64,000 bases of DNA, taken from positions 992,001 to 1,056,000 of the forward strand of contig NZ_CP179213.1 of NCBI RefSeq assembly GCF_051201685.1, read 5' to 3'. This document shows positions 25,375-34,495 of this stretch, piece by piece. Source of the DNA: Luminiphilus sp051201685. Lineage in GTDB: Bacteria > Pseudomonadota > Gammaproteobacteria > Pseudomonadales > Halieaceae. Position numbers and translations under genes: made by a program. The notes beneath the pieces were generated by a model, which had not been told where the DNA came from, ran no database searches, and worked only from the letters and a program-made list of their open reading frames with translations. Within the stretch, counting starts at the first letter, position 1. Every line of letters starts with the position of its first letter.

Positions 25375-25884
25375 TTACCTCGAGTCATCGACGTAGCGAA
25401 CCGCATTGAGGTACCAGGTTTGTGGACCTGAGGGGCTCTCTATAACGATCTCTGTGTCGATGGTTTTGCCGAGTAAGGCACGGCCCAATGGGGAGTCACA
25501 GCTCAGCTTCTGCGCACTCAGGTCGAATTCATCGGGGCCAACAATCCGCCAGTGGTGCACTTCGCCTTCAGCATTTTCGAGGGTTACGTAGGCGCCAAAG
25601 TAAGCTTTGTCGGGGTTGGTTGGCGCCGACGTAACAACGACGAGTTCGTCGAGGCGCTTGCGTAAAAAGCGGACCCTGCTGTCGATTTCGCGTAGGCGCT
25701 TTTTGCCGTAAATATAATCACCATTCTCCGATCGGTCGCCGTTAGCAGCGGCGGCCTGTACCACGGCTGTAACTACCGGCCGCTCTACCTTCCAAAGTTC
25801 CTTGAGTTCTTCGCGTAAGCGTTGCTCCCCTTCTTGCGTGATGTAGGGGGAGCCTTTGGGCCTCGGCGGGCGGTAACGTGACAA
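25375..25884 (-). CDS. greB: GreA/GreB-family transcription elongation factor, GreB-like
   Basis: Starting at the TTG 25884 behind GAGGAG gives 169 residues, the normal GreB size. The N-terminal coiled-coil shows SPYITQEGEQRLREELKEL, the tip region NGDRSENGDYIYGKKRLREID carries the acidic residues that stimulate RNA polymerase transcript cleavage, and the C-terminal FKBP-like domain ends in PLGRALLGKTIDTEIVIESP and YLNAVRYVDDS. GreB rescues backtracked RNA polymerase and also aids fidelity. Upstream in-frame codons to 26034 are not family sequence. It is monocistronic. Confidence 0.9.
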   Translation of the reverse strand: MSRYRPPRPKGSPYITQEGEQRLREELKELWKVERPVVTAVVQAAAANGDRSENGDYIYGKKRLREIDSRVRFLRKRLDELVVVTSAPTNPDKAYFGAYVTLENAEGEVHHWRIVGPDEFDLSAQKLSCDSPLGRALLGKTIDTEIVIESPSGPQTWYLNAVRYVDDSR

Positions 25885-26136
25885 TTCAAGACTCCTCGCT
25901 GTTCGTTTCGAAAATAAGCGCCCGAGCAAACCCAAAGCTTTACAAAGCCTCAACCATAGCAGGGTTTGGGTGCGATCTAGCCCACCGAGGTTAGGCGGTG
26001 TTTGTGACGAAGTTGCGCAGCTTGCATAGCGCACTCAAAAGCCGAAAAGGGTCCTAGTGCCCCGATGATCTATGTCGAAAACCACTGACGGTATGCCCCT
26101 TGACGAGATAGATCCAAACATCACGCTAATCGTATT

Positions 26137-26155
26137 GCAAATGAGAATGATTCGC
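26137..26155. promoter_or_regulatory. Fur-box-like site upstream of the iron-uptake operon
   Basis: The 19 bases match the classical Fur box GATAATGATAATCATTATC at 13 positions, with the core AATGA-AAT-ATT preserved. It lies 79 bases upstream of the DUF4856 lipoprotein gene, and the downstream genes (imelysin, TonB receptor) are typical iron-repressed functions, so iron repression through Fur is likely. Confidence 0.6.
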
Positions 26156-26233
26156 TATACGATTATGTTTTAGTTAAATAAAATCACACAACTTAAAAGA
26201 TTTGAGACAAACGGAATTTAGAAGGGGTTTCCG

Positions 26234-27892
26234 ATGACAAGAGTAAGTCGAAAATTGAGCGTTGTTTTTCCTGCGTTGCTTTTATCGTTGGGTTTAGTCG
26301 CTTGTGGAGGCGGCAGTGACTCGCCTCCACCGCCCCCGCCCCCAACCCCGCCCGCAGAAGAGCCGGTAGAGGATCCAGACACCGATGGCGACGGCATTGT
26401 AGACGCCGAAGACAATTGTGTTGAGACCGGAAATCCCGAACAGGAGGACAGTGACGTTAACGGTAAGGGCGATGCCTGTGATCCTATGCCTCTGGTTTAC
26501 GCCGCCGTTGGCTACGTGGGTGATGGCACTGACGACGGCGTCAGTTACACGGGTCAGACAGCGAGGCAGGTGCTGCAACTCGGTCTTGTTAGTTACATGG
26601 AAGACTTGCAAGAGAGCCCCGGGCAGGCAGAGGAAATATCAGCGGGTTTACGGTTCTATATGACCGGCGACGGAGCCGATGAAACTGCCCACGGATTTAC
26701 GACGAAAGGCAGCGACCCGGTTATACCAGGACCCACTTATGGCGATATCAGCACGGGTAAAAACCTCAACGGAAAAATTGCCGGCGGTAGCTTAGCAGGC
26801 ACGGGTGAGACCGAAATGTTAATCGACGATGAGTTCTTTGGTTGGAGTGCAGGGCTGGACGCTACGCCTCTTCCCATCGAGTTGGTCTACGTTTGGATGG
26901 ACGCACTAGCAGCAGAAGCGACAGACGAGGTCACGCCGGCGGTGACAGTAGCCAGTGGCGAAGAGGTCCTCATTGGTACTCCAATGATTTCAAGCACTGG
27001 GGTTCATTATCGGCAGTTGATTCAGAAGTTTTTATCGGTAGCGGTGAATTTTTCCCAGGGCACAAATGACTATCTGCAAGCCGACTTCCCCAACATGCTG
27101 GGTGAGGAAAAACCCGGCAAAGGTTACTCGGCGGGTGCCCACGACTACGACGAGGCTTTCGGTTACTACGGCGCCTCTAGGGATCTCAATGATTACACCG
27201 ACGATGAGGCTGCCGGCAAAGGCGGGCGCGCTGAATATGGCAATGGCTATTACGACTCCAACGGCGATGGCTTAATCGACCTGAGAAGTGAATTTATTTT
27301 TGGCCATGCGCAAAACTGCGCAAAGCGTGATCGTAAAAAGAATGCCGAGGGCGTTGCTTACACCGACTATTCCAAGTCGGCAATGGACGCTTTTTTGGTG
27401 GGTCGTCGAATTCTTGAAAATGCTGAGGCAGCCGGAGAGTTGACGGTAGAGGCAGATGCCGCATTGCAGGGTCAAATCGAAATCGCTGCAATAACTTGGG
27501 AGAAGTGTATTGCGGCCACGGTCGTGCACTACATCAACGATGTCTCAGATGATATGGCCGACTTTGCCCCGCCTTATTACGCCGATCTTTCTAATTTCAT
27601 CAATTTGTCTAAGCACTGGGGTGAGATGAAAGGGTTCGCTCTGGGTTTACAGTTTAGCCCAGTGTCTCCCTTTCGAACCGGCGAAACAGGGAAGGATGTC
27701 GCAGATCTGAAGCGGGTGCTGTCGCTCATGGGAGACGCCCCGGTGTTGGCTGACGGGTCTCAGGGTGGCCAAGCTGCCACTGCAGCTTCTCCGTCAGATG
27801 CCATTCAAAACTACTTAGCAGATTTGCAAGAAGCGCGGGATATCTTGGCAGAAGCCTACGGATTCGAGTCGGAAGTGGTCGAGATTTGGTAG
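26234..27892 (+). CDS. DUF4856-like lipoprotein with thrombospondin-type calcium-binding segment
   Basis: This 552-residue protein has a lipoprotein signal with the lipobox LVAC (Cys24), a Gly-rich then Pro-rich linker (residues 25-45), and a TSP3-like calcium-binding stretch DTDGDGIVDAEDNCVE ... DSDVNGKGDACD near residues 48-84. The rest, with HDYDEAFGYYGASRDLN, FIFGHAQNCAKRD and HYINDVSDDM, fits the DUF4856 family. DUF4856 proteins are commonly encoded with imelysin and TonB-receptor genes in iron-acquisition operons; their molecular task is unknown, possibly metal or ligand capture at the cell surface. The gene is first in the operon, behind the Fur-box-like site. Confidence 0.84.
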   Translation: MTRVSRKLSVVFPALLLSLGLVACGGGSDSPPPPPPPTPPAEEPVEDPDTDGDGIVDAEDNCVETGNPEQEDSDVNGKGDACDPMPLVYAAVGYVGDGTDDGVSYTGQTARQVLQLGLVSYMEDLQESPGQAEEISAGLRFYMTGDGADETAHGFTTKGSDPVIPGPTYGDISTGKNLNGKIAGGSLAGTGETEMLIDDEFFGWSAGLDATPLPIELVYVWMDALAAEATDEVTPAVTVASGEEVLIGTPMISSTGVHYRQLIQKFLSVAVNFSQGTNDYLQADFPNMLGEEKPGKGYSAGAHDYDEAFGYYGASRDLNDYTDDEAAGKGGRAEYGNGYYDSNGDGLIDLRSEFIFGHAQNCAKRDRKKNAEGVAYTDYSKSAMDAFLVGRRILENAEAAGELTVEADAALQGQIEIAAITWEKCIAATVVHYINDVSDDMADFAPPYYADLSNFINLSKHWGEMKGFALGLQFSPVSPFRTGETGKDVADLKRVLSLMGDAPVLADGSQGGQAATAASPSDAIQNYLADLQEARDILAEAYGFESEVVEIW

Positions 27893-27946
27893 TCGATCAA
27901 AAATACGAGAACTATCGGGCGTTATAACCATTAACGCTCAAATTAC

Positions 27947-27979
27947 AGGCGCCGCAGACCGGCGTCTTTTGTTGTTTTA
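27947..27979 (+). terminator. Intrinsic terminator or attenuator inside the iron operon
   Basis: AGGCGCCG (27947-27954) pairs with CGGCGTCT (27960-27967) over an 8-bp stem with one G-T pair and a 5-base loop CAGAC. It is followed by TTTTGTTGTTTT. It lies between the DUF4856 and imelysin genes, so it probably lets only a fraction of transcripts read into the downstream genes. A second small hairpin (GCGTTA/TAACGC, 27919-27937) precedes it. Confidence 0.72.
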
Positions 27980-27997
27980 AGTTTGAGGACATTTGGA

Positions 27998-29290
27998 ATG
28001 TCAAAGAGGTTGAGTGGGCTGTTGTTTTATTGCCTGGTGATATTTTCTTTAGCGGCTTGTACTGATAGTGGGGGCGATGTGGCCCCCACGCCAATTCCCG
28101 GTGATGGTACGGCCGGTGGTGACACGCCAGATGACCCCTCGGGTGGCAGCGGGTCTGGAGAATACTCAGTAGCGCAAATGTTAACGGCCTATGTCGATGA
28201 GATTGTGTTACCCAATTACGCCGCCTTGGTGTCTTCGGCACAAGCCATGACGAATTCTGAGGGCGACCTTTATGCCTACTGCGACGCTATCGGCACAGAA
28301 AATGAGTCGGCATCCCGTGCAAATGCACAAGATCAATGGCGAGCCTTAGCGTCACAAGTTCAGCGCGCAGAATTACACGCGATAGGACCCGCCTCGGAGA
28401 ACGCATTCAATCTGCAATATCGGCTCAATTCGTACATGTTCGGCTCATTGAGTACCTGCGGTGTTGACGGCATTGCGGCGTTGGTGGATGAGAATTTTGA
28501 CATCAGTAATCGTTCAATTAATCAGCGCGGCATCGGGGCTTTGGAGTATCTCCTGTTTAATGAGACGCTGGACCACTCCTGTCCCCCTCAGGCTTCTGCG
28601 ACTCAGAATTGGAACGATTTGAGCGTCGAGCAAAGAAAAGAAAAGCGTTGCGACGCGGCAAAGCTCATTGCCCAAGATATTGCTGAAGCGGCTGATGCTA
28701 TCGCGACCCGCTGGGACCCTAGTGGCGGCGATTTCCGAGGGAATTTTTTAGCTGAAGACAGCCTATCCGAGAGCCTGCAGATAACCACCGATGGCCTTTT
28801 TTACATCGAAGAGGGTGCCAAGGATGCAAAGCTGGGTAACCCCCTGGGAATTATTGAAGCCTGCTCTTCGCTGACCTGTCCCGAACAAATTGAATCACCG
28901 TTTAGTCGAACATCGCTTCGTCAAATTATTAATAACGTCAGGGCATTTGAAACAATCTTTGTCTCCAATGAAGCCACAGGATTTGACGCCCATATTGTCA
29001 GCGAGGGATTTCCCGAAGTAGCTCAGCGGTTTGTTGATAATTTGTCAGTCACAGTTGCCCTGGCTGAAAGTATTGACGTTTCACTCTCAGAGCAGGTTCA
29101 GCTAATACAAACGGCCTCTGATGACGCTGAGTGTGCCAATGCATTCGCTAACCCAGACAGCCCTTCAGATCGATTCCCAACCTGCACGCTTTACGGACTC
29201 ATTAAGCGAATAGTCGACGACTTGAAAATTGATTTTGTCACTATCGTCAACGTTTCCGTGCCGGGTGGCTCTCAGGCTGACAACGATTAA
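27998..29290 (+). CDS. Imelysin-family (M75) lipoprotein
   Basis: This 430-residue protein has a lipoprotein signal with lipobox LAAC (Cys21) and a Gly/Asp/Ser linker. The imelysin domain shows SVAQMLTAYVDEIVLPNYAAL, ASENAFNLQYRLNSYMFG and NQRGIGALEYLLFNETL. The family motif GxHxxE is present as GIGALE, with Gly in place of His, as in the non-peptidase, iron-related branch. These proteins are iron-regulated and sit on the cell surface or periplasm with roles in iron or haem capture. ATG 27998 follows GAGGA by 8 bases. The stop codon overlaps the TonB receptor ATG as TAATG. Confidence 0.88.
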   Translation: MSKRLSGLLFYCLVIFSLAACTDSGGDVAPTPIPGDGTAGGDTPDDPSGGSGSGEYSVAQMLTAYVDEIVLPNYAALVSSAQAMTNSEGDLYAYCDAIGTENESASRANAQDQWRALASQVQRAELHAIGPASENAFNLQYRLNSYMFGSLSTCGVDGIAALVDENFDISNRSINQRGIGALEYLLFNETLDHSCPPQASATQNWNDLSVEQRKEKRCDAAKLIAQDIAEAADAIATRWDPSGGDFRGNFLAEDSLSESLQITTDGLFYIEEGAKDAKLGNPLGIIEACSSLTCPEQIESPFSRTSLRQIINNVRAFETIFVSNEATGFDAHIVSEGFPEVAQRFVDNLSVTVALAESIDVSLSEQVQLIQTASDDAECANAFANPDSPSDRFPTCTLYGLIKRIVDDLKIDFVTIVNVSVPGGSQADND

Positions 29291-31473
29291 TGCAAGTTTT
29301 AAAAATTAATAAGTGTGAGTTAATCATGAAGTGTTTAGTGGGTGTCGTTGCGCTAGTGAGCGCGGGTGCAGCTTTTGCAGAAAATTCTGTGCTTGAGGAA
29401 ATCACCATTATTGGCAGTCGCACCGATGCTCGAGAAGTTTCGGGCTCTGCCTATGTGATCAACGAGGAAGACCTTGAGCGTTTTGACTATGTCGATCTCA
29501 AGAAAATCTTGGCCCAAACACCTGGGGTCTATATTCGAGACGAAGATGGCTACGGGCTGCGTCCTAATGTTGGTATCAGAGGTGCTGCTGCAGAGCGAAG
29601 TCAAAAAATCACGCTTATGCGTGATGAGGTTTTAATTACGCCTGCGCCGTACTCCGCACCCGCAGCCTATTATGTCCCCAATGTGAGCCGCATCTCGAGT
29701 ATCGAGGTGGTAAAGGGCCCGGCAGCTGTTACCCACGGGCCTCACACCGTAGGAGGGGCAGTGAATTTAGTTTCTGCTCCTGTTCCTAGCGCTGCTATGG
29801 GCGTGCTAGACCTCAGCTACGGTTCTGATGGTTACTACAAAGCCCAAGCCGCCTACGGAAACATGAAGGGTAATTTTGGGTACCTCGTTGACGTCCTGAC
29901 TTACGGCGCCGATGGCTTTAAGACTATTGATGGTCATGGTGATTCTACGGGCTTTGAACGCTCTGACTTTGGCATCAAGCTGCTTTATCAGAATCCGGAA
30001 TCGCCCCGTGAGCACAAAGTATCCCTGTTGATCGAAGGGGGAGAGGAGAGAGCTGATGAAACGTATTTGGGGCTCGCCGACGCCGACTTTAGAGACAACC
30101 CCTATCGACGCTATGCTGCATCGCAGTTGGCACGATTTGAGTCTGAGCATATTAATGTGCTCTTAAATTACTCACTGTCCCTAACCCAAAACACCCGCTC
30201 CAATGTGAAAGTGTATTGGAACGATTTTGATCGATCATGGAATAAGCTAGATGGCTTTTTGGCGGGCCCAACGCTACAAAAGGTTTTGCAAGCGCCGAGT
30301 CAGTATCAGGATCAGTATTTTGTATTAACCGGACAGAAAAACTCTGCCCTGACAGATGATGAAATTTTGGATGTCACCAACAACGATCGGGCTTACGAAA
30401 GTAGTGGTATTCAGTGGTCAATTTCAGATCAAAGAGCTATTGGATCCATTACCTTATCGTCCCGCGGGGGTATCCGCCTGCATCAAGATCAAGTGGAGCG
30501 AAATCATCAGCCAGCGACTTACTTAATGACCAATTTACAAATGATTCCCGATGCAGTGCCAAGAGAGCCAAAGGTCGTGAACAAGGCCGAAAGTGAGGCC
30601 TTGGCGGTTTATGGCATAACCCGAATTAGCCTCGGTGGATTTTCCATAGATCTGGGGGTCCGGCATGAAGACATTGACGGAGAGGTCTTCAATCAGCTGA
30701 CCGGCGAACGGTTGAAACGCTCTCAAGCACTGACTTCGCCGTCGATCAGTGGTATCTGGGAGGTTTCCGACAATATGTCGTTTTTTGGCGGCATTTATGA
30801 GGGTTTTTCCCCTGCGGGACCTGGATCAGAAGCTTCTCATGAGGACAGCACAAATTACGAGATTGGCGCACGCTTTAACAACGGCGGCAGTGAATTATCT
30901 TTGGTCGGTTTTTATAGCGACTACGGTAATCTCATTGGCCGTTGTCGTGTTAGCGATACCAGTTGTGAGCCGGGTTCAGAGTTCAACGGTGGTGAGGTGG
31001 AGATTTTTGGTGCGGAATTAGCTGCGCTGCATACAGTGATGCTGTCAGAAAGTCTCTCGCTGCAGGGCGCCCTAAGTTACACCTACAGCGAATCTGAGTT
31101 TGCGACTACGTTTTTTTCAGGATTCCCCCAATGGGGTTTGGTAAAAGCGGGAGACGAGGTTCCCTATATTCCTGAGAGCGTGGGCAGTCTGCGCGTTAGC
31201 CTGTTAGGAGACCGCTGGCACATAGACAGCACCCTCGATTTTCAATCGCAGATGCGTGAGGTCCCTGGCGCCGGTGCCATTACCGAAGAATTGCATAGTG
31301 ATGGGTTTGCTATTTTGGACCTCAGCGCCACTTACGACATGACAAACCATGTTTCGCTGCAGGCGTCTTTATTAAACGTAACTGACGAAGCTGCGATAGT
31401 GTCTCACCGACCGTTCGGAGCTAGACCCAATCGTCCGCAATCAATTGTTGGCCGCATTCGCTATTCGTTCTGA
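29290..31473 (+). CDS. TonB-dependent receptor, FecA-like iron uptake type
   Basis: This 727-residue outer-membrane protein (715 if started at ATG 29326) has a signal peptide ending GAAFA before ENSVLEEITIIGSR. The plug domain shows DLKKILAQTPGVYIRDEDGYGLRPNVGIRG, ITLMRDEVLITPAPYSAPAAYY and EVVKGPAAVTHGPHTVGGAVN, which is the FecA-like layout, and the barrel ends SIVGRIRYSF with terminal Phe. It would import a ferric chelate. It overlaps the imelysin gene by one base and is under the same upstream Fur-box-like site. The ligand is unknown. Confidence 0.92.
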   Translation: MQVLKINKCELIMKCLVGVVALVSAGAAFAENSVLEEITIIGSRTDAREVSGSAYVINEEDLERFDYVDLKKILAQTPGVYIRDEDGYGLRPNVGIRGAAAERSQKITLMRDEVLITPAPYSAPAAYYVPNVSRISSIEVVKGPAAVTHGPHTVGGAVNLVSAPVPSAAMGVLDLSYGSDGYYKAQAAYGNMKGNFGYLVDVLTYGADGFKTIDGHGDSTGFERSDFGIKLLYQNPESPREHKVSLLIEGGEERADETYLGLADADFRDNPYRRYAASQLARFESEHINVLLNYSLSLTQNTRSNVKVYWNDFDRSWNKLDGFLAGPTLQKVLQAPSQYQDQYFVLTGQKNSALTDDEILDVTNNDRAYESSGIQWSISDQRAIGSITLSSRGGIRLHQDQVERNHQPATYLMTNLQMIPDAVPREPKVVNKAESEALAVYGITRISLGGFSIDLGVRHEDIDGEVFNQLTGERLKRSQALTSPSISGIWEVSDNMSFFGGIYEGFSPAGPGSEASHEDSTNYEIGARFNNGGSELSLVGFYSDYGNLIGRCRVSDTSCEPGSEFNGGEVEIFGAELAALHTVMLSESLSLQGALSYTYSESEFATTFFSGFPQWGLVKAGDEVPYIPESVGSLRVSLLGDRWHIDSTLDFQSQMREVPGAGAITEELHSDGFAILDLSATYDMTNHVSLQASLLNVTDEAAIVSHRPFGARPNRPQSIVGRIRYSF

Positions 31474-31479
31474 GTATTC

Positions 31480-32394
31480 ATGATGCTAGATGCAGTACAG
31501 CCACTTATTGCGCCGTTGCTATATGTCAACGATCCTGCCAAGCGGTTGTTCTGGATGCATATTTTAGGTTCAGTTGTGCTTGCCGCTTGGTACTTTAGGG
31601 CCGCATTGCCGGGCTTGGGCCCCGGGGCTCTTGCCCGTCGCCTACTTTGCAAAAAATATTGGTGGAATGCCTCCACACGCATCGATTACGCGCTGTTATT
31701 TCTCAATACGTTTCTCAAACTCGTCGTCTTTATTCCAATGCTGGGAGGTCAGCTGGGGGTGGCACTTATTACCGCTCGCGTCTTGCACCTTCATGTTTTG
31801 GACGCCCCGCAAATCTCCGCAGGCCCAATTTTTGTGTCGCTGAGTTTTACCATGGTGGCTTTTGTCTTTGATGATGCAGCCCGTTTCCTCACGCACCTAG
31901 CCATGCACCGCAACCCCTTCTTATGGCGCATTCATCGGCTTCATCACTCTGCAACGACGCTGACTCCGTTTACTGTCTTTCGAACTCACCCAATCGAAAG
32001 CTTCATTAACTATTTGCGATCAATTGTTACATTGGGGCTGATTTCTGGGGTGTTTATTTGGGGCTTTGGTGCGCAGCTTCAGGTTTGGGATATTTTGGGC
32101 GTAAATGCGTTGGGGTTTTTACTAACCTTGGCCGGATCTAATCTGCGGCATAGCCATATTCCCTTGGGGTTTGGATCCTTCGAGCGTTATATCATCAGCC
32201 CGGCCCAGCACCAGCTGCACCATTCTATAGACCACGGGCACGGCAATTTGGGTGCCTACCTCGCCCTTTGGGATCGGTGGAATAAGACTTTTATCTGGGG
32301 TTCTTCGGCACACAACCTTTCATTTGGACTCAATGATTATGAGGAAAAGGCCTCGCCCAATAGGGTGTTGCCTGTGGTTGATTTTACCCGTTAG
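31480..32394 (+). CDS. Fatty acid hydroxylase / sterol desaturase superfamily membrane protein
   Basis: This 304-residue polytopic membrane protein has the histidine-box set of the family: HLAMH near residue 140, HRLHH near residue 152, HSHIP near residue 223 and QHQLHHSIDHGH near residue 240. These ligate a di-iron centre that hydroxylates or desaturates lipid chains in the inner membrane. Hydrophobic helices precede the first box. It starts 6 bases after the TonB receptor gene, so it belongs to the iron operon; a di-iron enzyme in an iron-repressed operon is unexpected, and its substrate (siderophore, lipid) is unknown. Confidence 0.87.
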   Translation: MMLDAVQPLIAPLLYVNDPAKRLFWMHILGSVVLAAWYFRAALPGLGPGALARRLLCKKYWWNASTRIDYALLFLNTFLKLVVFIPMLGGQLGVALITARVLHLHVLDAPQISAGPIFVSLSFTMVAFVFDDAARFLTHLAMHRNPFLWRIHRLHHSATTLTPFTVFRTHPIESFINYLRSIVTLGLISGVFIWGFGAQLQVWDILGVNALGFLLTLAGSNLRHSHIPLGFGSFERYIISPAQHQLHHSIDHGHGNLGAYLALWDRWNKTFIWGSSAHNLSFGLNDYEEKASPNRVLPVVDFTR

Positions 32395-32817
32395 CTTTTG
32401 ATTTCCGGCGCTACAGTGAGTCGGTATAGCCTCCTGTAAGGGTAGTTTTGGGTAGGTTAAATAAGCTGTGCCATTGGATTACGGGATCATTGCTCGGCGT
32501 TAATAGCCGCACCCTAGTTGCGTCAAAAGTTATTAGGTTGGTCACGGTTAGCCTGTGACACTTTAAAGGTAACGGCTAATAAAGCTTTGGCTTAGCCCTG
32601 CCTCTGAGACTCTTGAGGTTTTTAGTGCGCTCAAGACCGGCCACGCGGACAAACCGCGAAGTTCGCTCGGTGTTTTCACAAATGCTCGCACCTCAATAGA
32701 CAAGCCGCTGAGGTATTAAAAGCCGACCTGATGCCGGATGCGAGAAATCTAACCCTTGCAGTGAAAATCAAATGTATTGATGCTACGAGTAAGATTAAGC
32801 GATATGACGATGGAATT
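32395..32817. other. 423-base gap without a recognised gene
   Basis: This region separates the iron operon from the M23 peptidase gene. No intrinsic terminator with a clear T-tract and no family-like open frame was found; in-frame codons upstream of 32818 exist from 32731 but lack a signal peptide or ribosome-binding site. Confidence 0.45.
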
Positions 32818-33675
32818 ATGATTATTGTTTTACTCCAGCGGGTTGCTGTGCAGCGGGTTTTCGCCATGCTGATGCTCTGCTGTGGTGCCCCGGCAGCCGT
32901 TGCCAACTGCGTAGAATTGTCGGGAGACGCTAGGCAGGGGGGCTTGTTGTGGGGACAAGTGGCACCGACTGCGCTTGTGACCGTGGATGAAACTTCTATA
33001 TTGGTCATGCCCAGCGGAGCGTTTGTTTTGGGGTTAGGGCGCGACGCACCCAAAGAGCAGGCGCTCTCAATTATCTACGCTGGAGACCGCTGCACCCAAA
33101 CCGTGGCAGTCGCGCAGAGACAATACAACATCCAGCGCGTTGAGGGCGTTCCCCAAAAGACCGTCACGCCCCCCGACGATGTGCTTGAGCGGATTGCTCG
33201 AGAGCGCGCGCTGGTTCGCAAGGCCAAAGCCCAGCGTATTGAGCGTCCTGAGCTGCTAGAGGCGGTGCAGGCGGGACTTTCGTGGCCTGCAACGGGCAGA
33301 ATCAGCGGAGTTTACGGCAGCCAGAGATTTTATAATGGCACTCCCGGTTCACCCCATTACGGTGTCGATGTGGCGGTGCCCACGGGGCATCCTGTTGTGG
33401 CTCCGGGTCCCGGAGTGATCACCTTGGCGGAGCTCGATCTTTTCTACTCTGGGGGTACGATTATTCTCGATCACGGGTATGGTCTGTCTTCGTCCTTTCT
33501 GCATCTTAGCAAGCTACATGTAGAGGTGGGTCAAGAGGTGCAGCGGGGCGATCTTATTGGTGAGGTTGGGGCTACCGGACGCGCTACTGGGCCACATTTA
33601 GATTGGCGAATGAGTTGGTTGAATCAACGGGTCGACCCTCAGCTGCTTGTTCCGGCCATGCCGCTTCCAGACTGA
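32818..33675 (+). CDS. M23-family metallopeptidase (LytM domain), exported
   Basis: From ATG 32818 the protein is 285 residues with a hydrophobic N-terminal signal (VFAMLMLCCGAPAAVANC). The C-terminal M23 domain carries the zinc-ligand set HYGVDVAVPTG (His-x3-Asp) and GPHLDWRMSW, in which the second His of the usual HxH motif is Asp; this HLD variant is common in one proteobacterial M23 branch. The middle includes a charged linker (ERIARERALVRKAKAQRIERPE). Such proteins cut or regulate cutting of peptidoglycan cross-links in the periplasm. An inner ATG at 32866 is a less likely start. It stands ahead of the Trm112-like gene. Confidence 0.85.
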   Translation: MIIVLLQRVAVQRVFAMLMLCCGAPAAVANCVELSGDARQGGLLWGQVAPTALVTVDETSILVMPSGAFVLGLGRDAPKEQALSIIYAGDRCTQTVAVAQRQYNIQRVEGVPQKTVTPPDDVLERIARERALVRKAKAQRIERPELLEAVQAGLSWPATGRISGVYGSQRFYNGTPGSPHYGVDVAVPTGHPVVAPGPGVITLAELDLFYSGGTIILDHGYGLSSSFLHLSKLHVEVGQEVQRGDLIGEVGATGRATGPHLDWRMSWLNQRVDPQLLVPAMPLPD

Positions 33676-33751
33676 TCGTTATCAACAGGTGCGAATTGCA
33701 CCGGCATACCCGTATACTTCCCAACCGTCTATTGTCACCAGAGGATTTCTC

Positions 33752-33937
33752 GTGCTCGATCCCAAACTACTTGAGATTTTGGTCTGCCCCGTCTCCAAGG
33801 CGCCCCTGGAGTACCAGCCTGAGCAACAGGAGCTCGTTTGCCGTGCCAGTGGGCTCGCCTACCCTATACGCGATGACATTCCCGTTATGCTTGAAAGCGA
33901 AGCGCGTAGTTTAAGTCTCGAAGAGCGTGAACGGTGA
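33752..33937 (+). CDS. Trm112-family protein (YcaR-like)
   Basis: This 61-residue protein starts at GTG 33752, 6 bases after GAGGA, and reads LDPKLLEILVCPVSKAPLEY ... LVCRASGLAYPIRDDIPVML. This is the compact Trm112 zinc-ribbon-like fold of bacterial YcaR, in which only one of the original Cys pairs remains. In bacteria it is linked to methyltransferase partners and to lipid-A/cell-envelope loci; its exact job is unclear. It overlaps nothing and is followed 10 bases later by the HIT gene. Confidence 0.88.
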   Translation: MLDPKLLEILVCPVSKAPLEYQPEQQELVCRASGLAYPIRDDIPVMLESEARSLSLEERER

Positions 33938-33947
33938 GCAGAAGCTT

Positions 33948-34304
33948 ATGAGCGATACGATTTTTGGCAAGATTACGCGTGGTGAAATTCCCAGCGAATT
34001 TTTGTACGAGGACGAACACTGCGTTGTCATTCAAGATATTCACCCACAAGCGCCGACGCACGTTTTAATCATTCCCAGAAAACCGATTCCCCGATTGGTC
34101 GATGCACAGCAGAGCGATTCAGAGCTGCTGGGGCACCTGCTACTGGTAGCGGGTAAAGTCGCAAATGATTTGGGTGTGGGTGAAGGTTTTCGATTGGTGA
34201 TTAATAATGGTGCCGATGGCGGGCAGACGGTTTTTCACTTGCATCTTCACATACTGGCAGGTCGCAGCATGGCTGAGGGTGAGTTGGCGGGTGGCCTGGC
34301 CTGA
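33948..34304 (+). CDS. hinT: HIT-family (HinT-like) nucleotide hydrolase
   Basis: This 118-residue protein begins MSDTIFGKITRGEIPSEFLYED and ends with the histidine triad FHLHLHILAGR. It is the usual length for bacterial HinT purine nucleoside phosphoramidase, a housekeeping dimer that hydrolyses aminoacyl-AMP-type phosphoramidates. GARFRLVINNGADGGQ-like sequence (GEGFRLVINNGADGGQ) is the substrate-binding loop. ATG 33948 is preferred over an in-frame GTG-like start at 33927. It is probably cotranscribed with the Trm112-like gene. Confidence 0.93.
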   Translation: MSDTIFGKITRGEIPSEFLYEDEHCVVIQDIHPQAPTHVLIIPRKPIPRLVDAQQSDSELLGHLLLVAGKVANDLGVGEGFRLVINNGADGGQTVFHLHLHILAGRSMAEGELAGGLA

Positions 34305-34495
34305 GTCAGCAGTGTTGGGTTTCCCGGGTTCTTAGTGGGTGATGCATTAAACCAGTGCAGCAGTGTCTGAGTATTATGCCCAGTCGTCCGGCCGTAAAAG
34401 CAATAAAGACTGTCGCGATAAAGTTTGAGAAGTCATCAAAAAAAGGGCTCTGAGCCCAATGTATTCATGGCCGTGGGGCCAAATGAGAGCTTGCA

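Noticed and set aside
33590..33640. HLD in place of HxH in the M23 peptidase as inactivation
   Set aside because: The HLD form is widespread in one proteobacterial M23 branch, where Asp can serve as the ligand.
34445..34457. GGGCTC/GAGCCC inverted repeat upstream of alaS preceded by six A
   Set aside because: It would resemble a leftward terminator, but no leftward gene ends there; the loop is also very tight. Left out of the features.
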